64,000 bases of DNA from CAJXSN01 sp947492235 (GCF_042492175.1 NZ_CP170453.1:2728001-2792000), one strand, 5' to 3'. Counted from the first letter of the stretch, positions 34,569 to 43,636 are shown. The notes: generated by a model not told the origin, from the sequence alone. Translations and numbers: made by a program.

Positions 34569-35932
34569 AGAACCACGCGGAGGGTCTGCAGCAGGATCAG
34601 CAAATCCAGAAACGGCGTGTAGTTCTTGGCGTAATAGAGGTCGTATTCCAGCTTATGCCGTGCGTCCTCGATGCTCGCGCCATAGGGGTAGTTGATCTGC
34701 GCCCATCCTGTAATGCCGGGCTTCACCATATGACGCTCGGCATAATAGGGCAGCTTGTCATCCAGATCGGCCACGAATTTGGGCACTTCGGGGCGCGGAC
34801 CCACAAAGCTCATCTCGCCTTTCAGGACGCTCCAGGTCTGGGGCAATTCGTCGATCCGGACCTTGCGAATGAACTTCCCGATGCGGGTAATCCGCACATC
34901 ATTCTTGTCAGCCCATTTCTGGCCGTCTTTCTCCGCATCCGCCGTCATGGAGCGCAGCTTGATGACATCGAACTGCTCGCCGAAAAGGCCCACACGCTTC
35001 TGCCGGAAAAATGCCGGACCTTTGCTGTCCAGCTTCACCAGCAGAGCAAACAGAGCAATGACCGGCAGGGTCAGAACCAACAGCAGGCCGCTTGCGAGAA
35101 TGTCGAAAACCCGCTTGGCCGCGCTCGACACCATCCGGCCGGACGAAAACCCGTCGGAGAAGATGAGCCAGCTCGGGTTCACCGTATCCAGGTCCACGCG
35201 GCCGGTTTCGCGCTCCAGAAAGCTGGAGAATTCATTGATGTGCACCCCGCGGGTTTTCACCCTCAACAAGTCCTTCAGCGGCAACGAATTGCGGCGCTCT
35301 TCGAGCGCCAGCACCAGCTCGCTGACGCCGAGATTTTCCACGAAACGTCCGATGTCGTGAATGGCAGCGCGCGGGATCGCCTCCTCGACGACCAATGCGC
35401 CTTCATTCATCGCCAAATAGGAGACGATCACGAACCCGCTTTCCGGGCGCTCGGAAAGTTTGCGAAGACGTTCTGCACGCTCTCCTGCCCCCAGAACCAG
35501 CACCCGGCGACGAAACGCCGACGTACCGAGAAATGCGCTGACGAGCAGGCGCCCGAAGATGAGCATCACGATGGAGAAACCCATCGCGTAGAGCAGCGTC
35601 GAGCGCCAGAACGTCGCTCCGGGGGCGATGAAGTCGATAACCGACAGGGCAATAATGCCCATGCTGATCGCCACCAGCAGGCGTGCGCAGGCATAACGCA
35701 TCGACCTCAGCGCGTCAGAGCCATAGACCCCGACAGCGATCATCGCGATCCAGATGGTCAGCGCAAATCCGCCCAGCGGCAGCAACCGCTCGCTGATCAC
35801 GCCCACGCCCGTGCCGATCTGCGAAGCGCGCAAATGCCACGCAAACTCGCCGGCCAGAAGCAACAGCACGAGATCGACCATGCCGAGCAACAGCACCGCA
35901 TGGGGAATATAGTGTTTGAACAGCCGGATCAT
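34547..35932 (-). CDS. Exopolysaccharide initiating sugar transferase (polyprenyl glycosylphosphotransferase)
   Basis: A 461-residue undecaprenyl-phosphate sugar-1-phosphate transferase. Four N-terminal membrane helices and a CoA-binding-like soluble domain precede a fifth hydrophobic segment and the catalytic domain. Catalytic blocks are KRVFDILASGLLL, KLRSMTADAE, RIGKFIRKVRIDELPQ (Asp-Glu pair), KGEMSFVGPRPE and VKPGITGWAQINYPYG. It starts polysaccharide repeat-unit synthesis on the lipid carrier. It heads the operon with prsK, prsR and the TPR gene, which matches the XrtA-associated sugar transferase type. No exosortase or other polysaccharide genes are in the window. Confidence 0.9.
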   Translation of the reverse strand: MIRLFKHYIPHAVLLLGMVDLVLLLLAGEFAWHLRASQIGTGVGVISERLLPLGGFALTIWIAMIAVGVYGSDALRSMRYACARLLVAISMGIIALSVIDFIAPGATFWRSTLLYAMGFSIVMLIFGRLLVSAFLGTSAFRRRVLVLGAGERAERLRKLSERPESGFVIVSYLAMNEGALVVEEAIPRAAIHDIGRFVENLGVSELVLALEERRNSLPLKDLLRVKTRGVHINEFSSFLERETGRVDLDTVNPSWLIFSDGFSSGRMVSSAAKRVFDILASGLLLVLTLPVIALFALLVKLDSKGPAFFRQKRVGLFGEQFDVIKLRSMTADAEKDGQKWADKNDVRITRIGKFIRKVRIDELPQTWSVLKGEMSFVGPRPEVPKFVADLDDKLPYYAERHMVKPGITGWAQINYPYGASIEDARHKLEYDLYYAKNYTPFLDLLILLQTLRVVLWSEGAR

Positions 35933-36076
35933 TTTGTGCGCATTTTCCAGAGATAGAACGTGTGGATCATGCGCCTGATTACGGGCGATAAGTGAAATGT
36001 CGGTAAACTTTACACCGGGCCCTCAGGCACCGGCGGGAGCTGGCGCGTGGTGGTTAATGCGGCGGTTAGAACGCAG

Positions 36077-37459
36077 TCAGCCAACCCGGTGCCCGAATTC
36101 GAACGGAGTGGCTGCCCGCGATATTGTATCAAACGCCAATTGCGCCCCGCGCGGCGGGAGCGAGCGCTGACGACAATCGGGCCTCCGGCACCTCTCGCAG
36201 CCAAGCCCGATTGGCTGCGCCTGTTCAGGGCGGAGGGCAACGCCGCGTGCTTGTGCCAAAGGTTCTGCCAGACGTGCCTCCAAACCCAACACAACCGAGA
36301 ATTTGCCCCCACCGCCGCTCGCATCGACCGCGTGGCTAAGCGTGAACCAGTCCCGCGCCGTTTCGCCGTCGCCCTCCAATCGAACCACCTGAGCAATCCA
36401 TCGGTCAGGTCGCTCGAACGCTTCGTGAACATTCCACAGCGGACAGGAAGCATCGCTGCCCAGCAAGGGCGACCCGCTGGCCCCGGCAATCCGCTTCGAG
36501 AACTGCCCCGCACGATCAATGCGCGCCATGAAGAACGGCAGACCGCGCTGGCCCACGCGCTGCAAGGTAGTGAGCCGATGGGCCAATTGCTCCGCGCTGA
36601 CATTGAACCGGCATTCCAGCACCGGCAGATCATAGCCCGTCGCATCGCAGGCCCGCATGAACCGGGAATAGGGCATCAGGATCGCCGCAGCGAAATATCC
36701 CGCCAGATGGCGCTCGAACAGACGCCTGCCCGCCTCCTCCTCGAATTGCGATCCTGCGGCCAATTGCGTGATAGCGTCGCCCTGCTCCAGATAGGCCAGC
36801 TGCAAAGCGAGTTGAAAATTGCGGGACGCCGGCGAGAGCATCTCCGCCAACTGGACCTGCCGGGCGTGCAGATCGAGCCTGCGCAGCGTTTCCGGCATGA
36901 CCTCACGCGGCAACACCCGGATCGCAAGCTGGTGACGTTCGCGCAGTCGCTCTGTCAGGGCAGCTCCCATATCTGCGCGCGAGAGACGCAGCTCGTCTGA
37001 CAATTCCTCAGCCGCATGATCCAGATCAGCAAAGTGATTGCGCCACCGGTCAATCTCGCGGGACGATGCCGCCAAGGGATCGGATTGCCGCGCACCGGCG
37101 TCGCCAGCCTTGTCGAACAATTGCGCGAAGGCAGCCGCCGCCTGCGGTGCAGCCGCGAGAAACTCCGCAGCCTCCTCACGGTCGATGCCCAGATCGGCGA
37201 ACCGTTCGTCGGCCAACCTCCGGGCCAATCCGTCCAGCCCGCCAATCGCTTCATCAGCGGTCAAACGGCGGGGATCGAGGTCGAATTGATCGACCAGTTG
37301 CACAACGACGCGCGCGGATACCGGGCGCTTGTTGCGCTCGATCAGATTGAGGTAACTGGCTGAAATGCCCAGGCGCGCCGACATGGCAGCTTGAGTCAGG
37401 CCTTCGCGTTTACGAAGACGGCGCAGAGCCGGACCGGCAAGAAGAGAAGCTTCGCTCAT
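36077..37459 (-). CDS. XRE-family regulator of ScfR/RamB type
   Basis: A 460-residue regulator. An N-terminal Cro/CI helix-turn-helix (about 8-65) reads LRKREGLTQAAMSARLGISASYLNLIERNKRPVS in two overlapping parts. The centre matches the IrrE-like domain (FERHLAGYFAAAILMPYSRF), but the HExxH zinc motif of active IrrE peptidases is missing. A C-terminal DUF2083-like region has Cys residues in LGCERCRRPDCRQR. This build matches the short-chain fatty acyl / RamB regulators of acetate and glyoxylate metabolism. It diverges from isocitrate lyase, 145 bases away, which supports that role. Confidence 0.85.
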   Translation of the reverse strand: MSEASLLAGPALRRLRKREGLTQAAMSARLGISASYLNLIERNKRPVSARVVVQLVDQFDLDPRRLTADEAIGGLDGLARRLADERFADLGIDREEAAEFLAAAPQAAAAFAQLFDKAGDAGARQSDPLAASSREIDRWRNHFADLDHAAEELSDELRLSRADMGAALTERLRERHQLAIRVLPREVMPETLRRLDLHARQVQLAEMLSPASRNFQLALQLAYLEQGDAITQLAAGSQFEEEAGRRLFERHLAGYFAAAILMPYSRFMRACDATGYDLPVLECRFNVSAEQLAHRLTTLQRVGQRGLPFFMARIDRAGQFSKRIAGASGSPLLGSDASCPLWNVHEAFERPDRWIAQVVRLEGDGETARDWFTLSHAVDASGGGGKFSVVLGLEARLAEPLAQARGVALRPEQAQPIGLGCERCRRPDCRQRSLPPRGAQLAFDTISRAATPFEFGHRVG

Positions 37460-37535
37460 TTGTAATTTTCTTTACAGCTTGACATGCTTCAATTGCGTAA
37501 ACCGCGCAAGAGGACAAGATAGTTTGTAAGTTTTC
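37459..37535. promoter_or_regulatory. Candidate operator repeats between scfR-like gene and aceA
   Basis: TTTGTAATTTTC (37459-37470) and TTTGTAAGTTTTC (37523-37535) are near-identical direct repeats in the AT-rich divergent region. The first overlaps the regulator's start codon; the second lies 70 bases before aceA. They are plausible binding sites for the divergent regulator; binding is not shown. Confidence 0.4.
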
Positions 37536-37604
37536 CTATTCCCTAAGGGGCCATTGGTCCATGGCTATGGGGCAACAACAAACCTCCCCAGATTGGAAGA
37601 TTTT

Positions 37605-39206
37605 ATGACGACCTACCAACAGACGACCGACGCACTGTCCCAGACCATTGCCGAAAATGGCGAACCCTGGAATGCGATCGACGCAGAATCCGCCGCCCGC
37701 ATGAAGCTCCAGAACCGCTTCCCGACCGGCCTCGATATCGCAAAATACACCGCGAAGATCATGCGCGAAGACATGGCGGCCTATGATGCCGACCCGGCCC
37801 AGTACACCCAGTCGCTCGGCTGCTGGCATGGCTTTATCGCGCAGCAGAAGATGATTGCGATCAAGAAGCATTTCGGCGGAACGAAGCAGCGTTACCTGTA
37901 CCTGTCCGGCTGGATGGTTGCCGCTCTGCGCAGCGAATTCGGCCCCCTGCCTGACCAGTCGATGCACGAGAAGACCAGCGTGCCGGCTCTGATCGAAGAG
38001 CTCTACACCTTCCTCAAGCAGGCCGATGCCCGCGAACTTGGCCTGATGTTCTCTGATCTCGACGCCGCCCGCGAGAAGGGCGACGAAGTTGAAGCCAAGC
38101 GCCTCGAAACGGCGATCGACAATTACGAGACGCATGTCGTGCCGATCATCGCCGACATCGATGCCGGTTTCGGTAACGCCGAAGCGACTTACCTGCTCGC
38201 CAAGAAGATGATTGAAGCGGGCGCCTGCGCCCTGCAGATTGAAAATCAGGTTTCGGACGAGAAGCAGTGCGGCCACCAGGATGGCAAGGTCACGGTGCCG
38301 CACGAAGACTTCCACCAGAAGATCCGGGCGCTGCGCTACGCCTTCCTCGAAATGGGCGTGGAAGATGGCATCATCGTTGCCCGCACCGACTCGCTCGGCG
38401 CTGGCCTGACCAAGTCGATTGCCTACACCAAGGAAGAAGGCGATCTGGGTGACCAGTACAACAGCTTCCTCGATTGCGAGGAAGTCTCGCCCGACGAGAT
38501 CAAGAACGGCGATGTTTTCCTCAGCCGTGAAGGCAAGCTTCTGCGTCCCAAGCGTCTGCCGTCCAACCTGTACCAGTTCCGCGCTGGCACCGGCGAAGAC
38601 CGCTGCGTTCTGGATGGGATCACCAGCCTTCAGGCCGGTGCCGACCTGCTGTGGATCGAAACCGAAAAGCCGCATATCGGCCAGATCGGCGGCATGGTGA
38701 ACCGCATTCGCGAAGTCATCCCGAATGCCAAGCTGGTCTACAACAACTCGCCCAGCTTCAACTGGACGTTGAGCTTCCGCCAGCAGGTGTTCGATGCCTG
38801 GACCGAGGAAGGCAAGGACGTATCTGCCTATGACCGCGATGCGCTCATGAGCGTCGATTACGACGATAGCGATCTGGCTGCCGAGGCCGATGAGCGTATC
38901 CGCACCTTCCAGAAGGACGCTGCGGCACAGGCTGGCATCTTCCACCACCTCATCACCCTGCCGACTTACCACACAGCGGCCCTCAGCACCGACAATCTGG
39001 CGAAGCGCTACTTCGGCGAGGAAGCGATGCTGGGTTACGTCAAGCAGGTCCAGCGCGAAGAGATCCGCCAGAGCATCGCTTGTGTGAAGCACCAGAATAT
39101 GGCCGGCTCCGACATCGGGGATGAGCATAAAGAATACTTTGCCGGTGAAGCTGCATTGAAGGCTGGCGGCAAGGACAATACTATGAACCAGTTCGCCGCT
39201 GCTTAA
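37605..39206 (+). CDS. aceA: Isocitrate lyase
   Basis: A 533-residue glyoxylate-shunt enzyme that splits isocitrate to succinate and glyoxylate, allowing growth on acetate and fatty acids. The length and the active-site motif KQCGH (residues 220-224, catalytic Cys222) put it in the longer Pseudomonas-type subfamily. Other blocks are DADPAQYTQSLGCWHG, IADIDAGFGNAEATYLL and NSPSFNWTLSF. Translation starts at ATG 37605. An in-frame upstream extension is unlikely. Malate synthase is not adjacent. A short tandem copy of its 3' end follows the stop codon. Confidence 0.95.
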   Translation: MTTYQQTTDALSQTIAENGEPWNAIDAESAARMKLQNRFPTGLDIAKYTAKIMREDMAAYDADPAQYTQSLGCWHGFIAQQKMIAIKKHFGGTKQRYLYLSGWMVAALRSEFGPLPDQSMHEKTSVPALIEELYTFLKQADARELGLMFSDLDAAREKGDEVEAKRLETAIDNYETHVVPIIADIDAGFGNAEATYLLAKKMIEAGACALQIENQVSDEKQCGHQDGKVTVPHEDFHQKIRALRYAFLEMGVEDGIIVARTDSLGAGLTKSIAYTKEEGDLGDQYNSFLDCEEVSPDEIKNGDVFLSREGKLLRPKRLPSNLYQFRAGTGEDRCVLDGITSLQAGADLLWIETEKPHIGQIGGMVNRIREVIPNAKLVYNNSPSFNWTLSFRQQVFDAWTEEGKDVSAYDRDALMSVDYDDSDLAAEADERIRTFQKDAAAQAGIFHHLITLPTYHTAALSTDNLAKRYFGEEAMLGYVKQVQREEIRQSIACVKHQNMAGSDIGDEHKEYFAGEAALKAGGKDNTMNQFAAA

Positions 39207-39247
39207 GCAGCGGTTGGGAACCAGCTCGCCGCTGCATAAACGGCTGG
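39185..39247 (+). repeat. Imperfect tandem duplication of the aceA 3' end
   Basis: Unit 1 (39185-39217, including the last codons and TAA of aceA) is repeated at 39218-39247 with three substitutions and a three-base gap. The second copy would read NQLAAA and also carries TAA in the same phase, but it lies after the real stop. Confidence 0.7.
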
Positions 39248-39263
39248 CATTGGGAGAGAAATA

Positions 39264-39437
39264 ATGAGTGAAGGTACACCCCCATCCAAAGAGCCGGGCC
39301 GCGCACGCGCCCTGCTTTCGACCGCGGATTTCAAACTGCTTCGGCGTGCGCTCGAAAGCCACGCCAAAGCGACCGAAGACCGCGAAGAGCTGGCCAAGAT
39401 CAATGCCCTGCACCACCGCCTGGGCAATTACGGCTAA
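39264..39437 (+). CDS. Small conserved-type hypothetical protein (57 aa)
   Basis: A 57-residue ORF with a good GGGAGAGA ribosome site, an ATG at 39264 and stop TAA at 39435-39437. It starts MSEGTPPSKEPGRARALL, continues with a charged helix-like stretch (LRRALESHAKATEDREELAK) and ends LHHRLGNYG. A strong terminator follows 30 bases later. Position after aceA, in-frame GC-rich codons, ribosome site and terminator argue that it is real and co-transcribed with aceA. Function unknown. Confidence 0.7.
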   Translation: MSEGTPPSKEPGRARALLSTADFKLLRRALESHAKATEDREELAKINALHHRLGNYG

Positions 39438-39467
39438 GCGCGAAACCACATCTCCTGGGGAGGAGAC

Positions 39468-39507
39468 GGGCGGTCGGCAGAGCAATCTGTCGGCCGCCCA
39501 TTTTTTT
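39468..39507 (+). terminator. Strong intrinsic terminator of the aceA unit
   Basis: A 14-pair stem (two G-U) joins 39468-39481 and 39486-39499 around a GCAA loop; seven T residues follow at 39501-39507. Confidence 0.92.
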
Positions 39508-39596
39508 GCGCCCAACTTAGGCCGCTGCACCGGTCCATTCCGGTCCGCCGGATGGTGAGCAGAATTGATTAACCCGCCGGTGCTATCGGGTGCGTC

Positions 39597-40109
39597 ATGG
39601 TACGTAAGGCAAAGAATGCTCCCAACCCGGCGAAAATGTATCGCCATTTTGCGGTTGTGACGGTGATCATCACGGCTGCGGTCGCGCTGATGGCCGATTC
39701 CGACAGCCGCCGTGAAGTCGTCGTAGCGGTCGAAGAGCATCAGGACCGCGCGGAGCTTCAGGCAAAAAGCGATGCCATGTTCCAGTCCGGCAGCCTGATC
39801 GACAATTCCAATTCCCGCAATGTCGCCGGCGAATTCGGCGATGACAGCTGGGTCGGCTATGCCGGTTCGGGCACTTCCAGCAGCAGGCCTCCCTCCTCCA
39901 ACGCAACGCAGAGCCCGCCATGGGTCCGGCTTGGAATGAGCCAGGAGCAATATGAGATGCTTCCCCCCGAGGAGCGCGAACGCCTCCTCGCACAGCTTGG
40001 CCCCGAAACCATGGATCAGGCGACAATGGCGCGTATCAGCGAGCAGTCTATGCGCCGCGCGGGACGCACCACGCCTTCAGCCGACGCACCCGGAGCCAGC
40101 AACCCCTAG
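39597..40109 (+). CDS. Hypothetical membrane-anchored protein
   Basis: A 170-residue protein of unknown function. One hydrophobic segment near residues 18-32 (FAVVTVIITAAVALMA) follows a basic N-terminus, so it is probably a single-pass inner-membrane protein with a soluble part in the periplasm. The rest is low-complexity (Ser/Pro-rich around residues 90-110) followed by a Glu/Gln-rich helix region LPPEERERLLAQLGPETMDQ. It converges with the M20 hydrolase gene. Confidence 0.65.
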   Translation: MVRKAKNAPNPAKMYRHFAVVTVIITAAVALMADSDSRREVVVAVEEHQDRAELQAKSDAMFQSGSLIDNSNSRNVAGEFGDDSWVGYAGSGTSSSRPPSSNATQSPPWVRLGMSQEQYEMLPPEERERLLAQLGPETMDQATMARISEQSMRRAGRTTPSADAPGASNP

Positions 40110-40119
40110 CGGGGTCGCC

Positions 40120-41478
40120 CTATTCGCCGCCCATGGGCATCAGGCGTAAAGTCGCATCGGCCAGCGCTTCTGCTGCAGTCGCGATGACCTTTTCCGCATC
40201 GGGCGCCCAGAAGGGGCTGTGGAGCGACGGCAAATCCGCTTCCCCGCGTTGCGCCGCATCGAATTGCTCCTGCGGAACGCCGCCCACCCAGAAGATCAGC
40301 GATTGCACCTCGTCGGGTGCATAACGCTTGAACTGTCCGAAGTCCTCTCCCCCCATCACGCTGGGCACCTGCATCACGCGTTCCGCTCCGAAGCGGGTCG
40401 CAAAACCGGCCATCATCCTCTGCGTAAAATCGGGATCGTTGAAAGTTGCGGGCGTATAGGGGTCGGCAATCGTCACCGTGGGCAGCCTGTCCTCGGGCAT
40501 CCCCGCCGCCATTGCCTCCCCCTTCGCTACGCGGGCAATTCCATCGAGCAGCAGCTTGCGCGACTCGTCGGAATAGCTGCGCACGGTCAGCTGCAATTTC
40601 GCTTCGTCGGAAATGATGTTGTGCTTTGCGCCCGCGTGGAAGCTGCCGACAGTAATAACCGCCGGATCGAGCGGCGAGCTTTCGCGGCTGACCAGCGTTT
40701 GCAGCTTCATCACAATAGCGCTGGCCAGAACTATCGGATCCTTGGTCGTGTGGGGATAGGCGCCGTGACCGCCGATCCCCGGCACCGTAATGTCCACGCT
40801 GTCCACATTGGCGAGAGCGAAGCCCGGCGAATAGCCGATCATGCCTGCCGGAAACTGCGCCGCGTCGTGGAAGGCAATGGCGTAGTCGGGCGTGCCGAAA
40901 CGCTCGTACAAACCGTCTTCCAGCATGGCAGGCGCGCCCTCGCCCAGTTCCTCGGCTGGCTGCGCAATCATCATCAGCGTGCCGGACCATTCGTCCTTGC
41001 GATCAACCAGAAGCTGGGCCGCACCGATCCACCCGGTCATGTGGGTATCGTGTCCGCAGGCATGCATGACGCCCGTCTCTACGCCCGACGCCGGCACGGC
41101 GATTTGCTTGGAGGCGTAAGGCAGGCCGGTCTGTTCCACCACCGGCAGTCCGTCCATATCGGCGCGTAGCATGACAGTGGGCCCTTCGCCGTTTTTCATC
41201 ATGGCAACGACGCCGGTTTGCCCCACTCCTTCGGTCACCTCGAACCCCAGTGCGCGCATCCGCGCTGCGAGTTTCTTGGCAGTCTCGAATTCCTGAAAGC
41301 TGAGCTCCGGTGTCGCGTGAAGATCGCGGTAGAGCTCCATCAGGCCGGGCATGTCGGCGGCCAGATCGGCGCGGAGAGTATCGTCCTGCGCTGAGGCAGG
41401 CGCGCTCATGGCCAGCCCCATCGCGAGCGCCGACGCCGCTGCCCACCGTTTCACCCCAGAATTCGCAAACCTAGTCAT
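40120..41478 (-). CDS. M20-family amidohydrolase / metallopeptidase, secreted
   Basis: A 452-residue enzyme with a Sec signal peptide (AAASALAMGLAMSAPASAQ). Zinc-binding blocks are HACGHDTHMTG, the acidic pair in PAEELGEGAPAM, and GHGAYPHTTKDP of the dimerisation domain; MGGEDFG lies near the C-terminus. This matches the aminoacylase / IAA-amino-acid-hydrolase-like M20D group, which cleaves N-acyl amino acids or small peptides. The ATG at 41478 is chosen because it opens a proper signal peptide; a 32-residue upstream extension is not signal-like. A set of TTGACA-type repeats lies just upstream. Confidence 0.9.
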   Translation of the reverse strand: MTRFANSGVKRWAAASALAMGLAMSAPASAQDDTLRADLAADMPGLMELYRDLHATPELSFQEFETAKKLAARMRALGFEVTEGVGQTGVVAMMKNGEGPTVMLRADMDGLPVVEQTGLPYASKQIAVPASGVETGVMHACGHDTHMTGWIGAAQLLVDRKDEWSGTLMMIAQPAEELGEGAPAMLEDGLYERFGTPDYAIAFHDAAQFPAGMIGYSPGFALANVDSVDITVPGIGGHGAYPHTTKDPIVLASAIVMKLQTLVSRESSPLDPAVITVGSFHAGAKHNIISDEAKLQLTVRSYSDESRKLLLDGIARVAKGEAMAAGMPEDRLPTVTIADPYTPATFNDPDFTQRMMAGFATRFGAERVMQVPSVMGGEDFGQFKRYAPDEVQSLIFWVGGVPQEQFDAAQRGEADLPSLHSPFWAPDAEKVIATAAEALADATLRLMPMGGE

Positions 41479-41509
41479 AGTCCATCCCCTCACCGCAAAC
41501 CCTACCAGC

Positions 41510-41607
41510 TTGACACTTTTGACACATGCTTGACAGTTTCCAACAGAGAATTTGCCGCTAAAGCACTTATACATATGCCTTTTTCAAATGTTGGACTTGG
41601 TTGACAC
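41510..41607. promoter_or_regulatory. Phased TTGACA(C/G) direct repeats upstream of the M20 gene
   Basis: TTGACAC, TTGACAC and TTGACAG occur at 41510-41516, 41519-41525 and 41530-41536, and a fourth TTGACAC at 41601-41607. On the gene's strand the 41519-41536 part reads CTGTCAA-GCAT-GTGTCAA, which has Pho-box-like 7+4+7 geometry. It may be an operator array. The 244-base M20-SLC13 gap holds no convincing gene. Confidence 0.4.
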
Positions 41608-41722
41608 GTCTCGCGCGAATTCGCGAAAATCGCGCCCACTGCGTCCCTCGCACTCATCACCTTGCACATCGTGATGCAGTAGGAAAGAGCGGCGTGTCCA
41701 ACCTCAAACACCGTCCCTGTGA

Positions 41723-43522
41723 CTACATATCATAGGTCATCACCAGCAGGAACGAGAGCGTCCCCACCATGAGGATCACCAGCGGCACACCGGTCCGGAT
41801 ATAGTCCTTAAACTCGTAGGACCCCTCGGCCATGATCAGCATATTGGTCTGATAGGCGATGGGTGTCGCGTAACACAGATTGCACCCGAACAGCACGGCC
41901 AGCACCAATGGCTCCGGAGGCAGGCCCAACTGGTTCGCAATGCTGAAGGCGATGGGTGTCCCCACCGTGGCCGCCGTCGCGTTGGAGGCGAAATTGGTCA
42001 AGAAGGTCACGAAGATCATGATCGTCGCCAGCACCATCGCCGGGGTCAGGAATTGCAGCCCGTAAGCGAGCACAAGCCCCAGCCAGTCCGCAGCGCCGCT
42101 TTCATCGATAATCCGCCCGATGGCGATACTGGCCGCGATGAGCACAATGACCTGCGCAGACAGCGCACGGCCCACGCGGTCAAACTTCACGCAGCCGGTC
42201 ACGAACATCAGAATGGCACCCGCCAGCGCGGCGATGGCAATCGGGATAAGGCCAATGGAGGCCAGACCAATCGTGCCGCCCATAATCCCGGCGGCAAGCC
42301 ATGCTTTGGACCGGCGCGGCAGTTCGCGCATGCCTTCTAGCATCAGCAGGCTGTCGGTCCGGGCAAATTCCTGCAGATTGTCCGGCAGCCCCATCACCAA
42401 CAGGACATCGCCCTCGCGCATCCGCAGATCGCCGCCTTCGCTGTATTTCTCCGCCTCGCCAACGAGACGCTCTGGCCGGTGGATGCCGATAACGGCCACA
42501 CCATAGAGATCGGCAATGCCGGAACTGGGCAGCGTGCGGGTAATCAAGCGGCTGTCCGCAGTGATGGCCATCTCGACGACTGCGATATCGAGCTTCTTCT
42601 CGGTCGCCTGCCGATGGATGCGATCAATGACCCAGGTCGGCGCGATTTCGCCCTGCAAGGTCCGCATCGCTTCCTCGATGCCTTCATGCGTGCCTGACAG
42701 CAGAAGGCGTTGCTGACCGTCCAGCTTGCCTTTTGGCGGATCGATAAACTCCACTTCCTTGGGCAGGCGCGGGATCATGTCGGACAGCTCCGTCCCCACC
42801 AGAGAGCTATCTTCCCCGATCCTCAGCCGCGTGGTGAAGCGCCGCTCCTGATGTTCTGCCTCTACCCGGTTATCCTTCAGGAGCCGGGGCATCACCAGCC
42901 AAAGATAAGGCAACGCCACGGCTCCGGCGACCAAGACGATGGGGGTGAAATGGAACACGCCCATCCGGTCCATCCCCAGATCGACGGCGATGGAGACAAC
43001 CAGAATATTGGTCGACGTGCCAATGGTGGTGGCCACCCCGCCGATCAGCGAAGCGGCATTGAGCGGGATCAAAGCCTTGGACGCAGGCAGCGCTCCGCGT
43101 GCGGCCAGTGTGACAAATATCGGGATGAGCAGCACCAGAACGGGCGTGTTGTTGATGCCCATGCTGAGGACGAAGGCGATAATCAGGCTGACCAGCAGGC
43201 CGACTTGCAGATTGTATTTGAAGACACCTTCCAGAAAGCGTGCGGCAGGCTCCAGCGCGCCGGTCACCACCAGCCCGCGCCCCATCACCATCAGCGCGCA
43301 AATCGTAATCAGCGCGTAATGGCCGAACCCGGCAAAGGCGAGGACCAGCCCGTCGGTGGGATTGGTGCCCTCCAGCGGGAAGAAATACAGACCCACGGCA
43401 ATCACCGCTATGGTGAGCAGGGATACAATCTCTGTCGACATCCGGCCGCGCACAAAACCGACGAACATCGCCACAGTGACGACCATGGCGGCGATGGCAT
43501 GGGGGGATGGGGGCGGTATCAT
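41723..43522 (-). CDS. SLC13-family permease with two TrkA-C domains
   Basis: A 599-residue inner-membrane transporter of the divalent anion:Na+ symporter (DASS/SLC13) group. About eleven membrane helices are split by a soluble centre (about 205-390) with two RCK/TrkA-C-like domains (RLRIGEDSSLVGTELSDM, and LITRTLPSSGIADLYG). The substrate/sodium clamshell motif GGVATTIGTSTN is in the first half and a FASNATAATVGTPIAFS block in the second. Members with TrkA-C insertions often move sulfate or dicarboxylates, but the substrate is unknown. The gene is downstream of, and on the same strand as, the 43637-44230 membrane protein. Confidence 0.88.
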   Translation of the reverse strand: MIPPPSPHAIAAMVVTVAMFVGFVRGRMSTEIVSLLTIAVIAVGLYFFPLEGTNPTDGLVLAFAGFGHYALITICALMVMGRGLVVTGALEPAARFLEGVFKYNLQVGLLVSLIIAFVLSMGINNTPVLVLLIPIFVTLAARGALPASKALIPLNAASLIGGVATTIGTSTNILVVSIAVDLGMDRMGVFHFTPIVLVAGAVALPYLWLVMPRLLKDNRVEAEHQERRFTTRLRIGEDSSLVGTELSDMIPRLPKEVEFIDPPKGKLDGQQRLLLSGTHEGIEEAMRTLQGEIAPTWVIDRIHRQATEKKLDIAVVEMAITADSRLITRTLPSSGIADLYGVAVIGIHRPERLVGEAEKYSEGGDLRMREGDVLLVMGLPDNLQEFARTDSLLMLEGMRELPRRSKAWLAAGIMGGTIGLASIGLIPIAIAALAGAILMFVTGCVKFDRVGRALSAQVIVLIAASIAIGRIIDESGAADWLGLVLAYGLQFLTPAMVLATIMIFVTFLTNFASNATAATVGTPIAFSIANQLGLPPEPLVLAVLFGCNLCYATPIAYQTNMLIMAEGSYEFKDYIRTGVPLVILMVGTLSFLLVMTYDM

Positions 43523-43575
43523 ATCGCTGGAGGCTGAATCCCCCAGCTAGCGCCCAAGCGCAAGTCTTTTAACGA

Positions 43576-43611
43576 ATCCGTGCGCCAGACCGATGGGCCG
43601 GACGCACGGAT
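43576..43611. terminator. Terminator-like inverted repeat
   Basis: ATCCGTGCG (43576-43584) is the exact reverse complement of CGCACGGAT (43603-43611). It lies 25 bases after the stop of the minus-strand membrane protein gene and before the SLC13 gene. No clear U-run follows on the minus strand. Confidence 0.45.
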
Positions 43612-43636
43612 CGTCTCAACTTTTGTTTGCTTGTTC

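Noticed and set aside
36010..36645. A 211-codon minus-strand frame
   Set aside because: It is an out-of-frame shadow of the ScfR-type regulator, rich in Arg and Cys with no family likeness.
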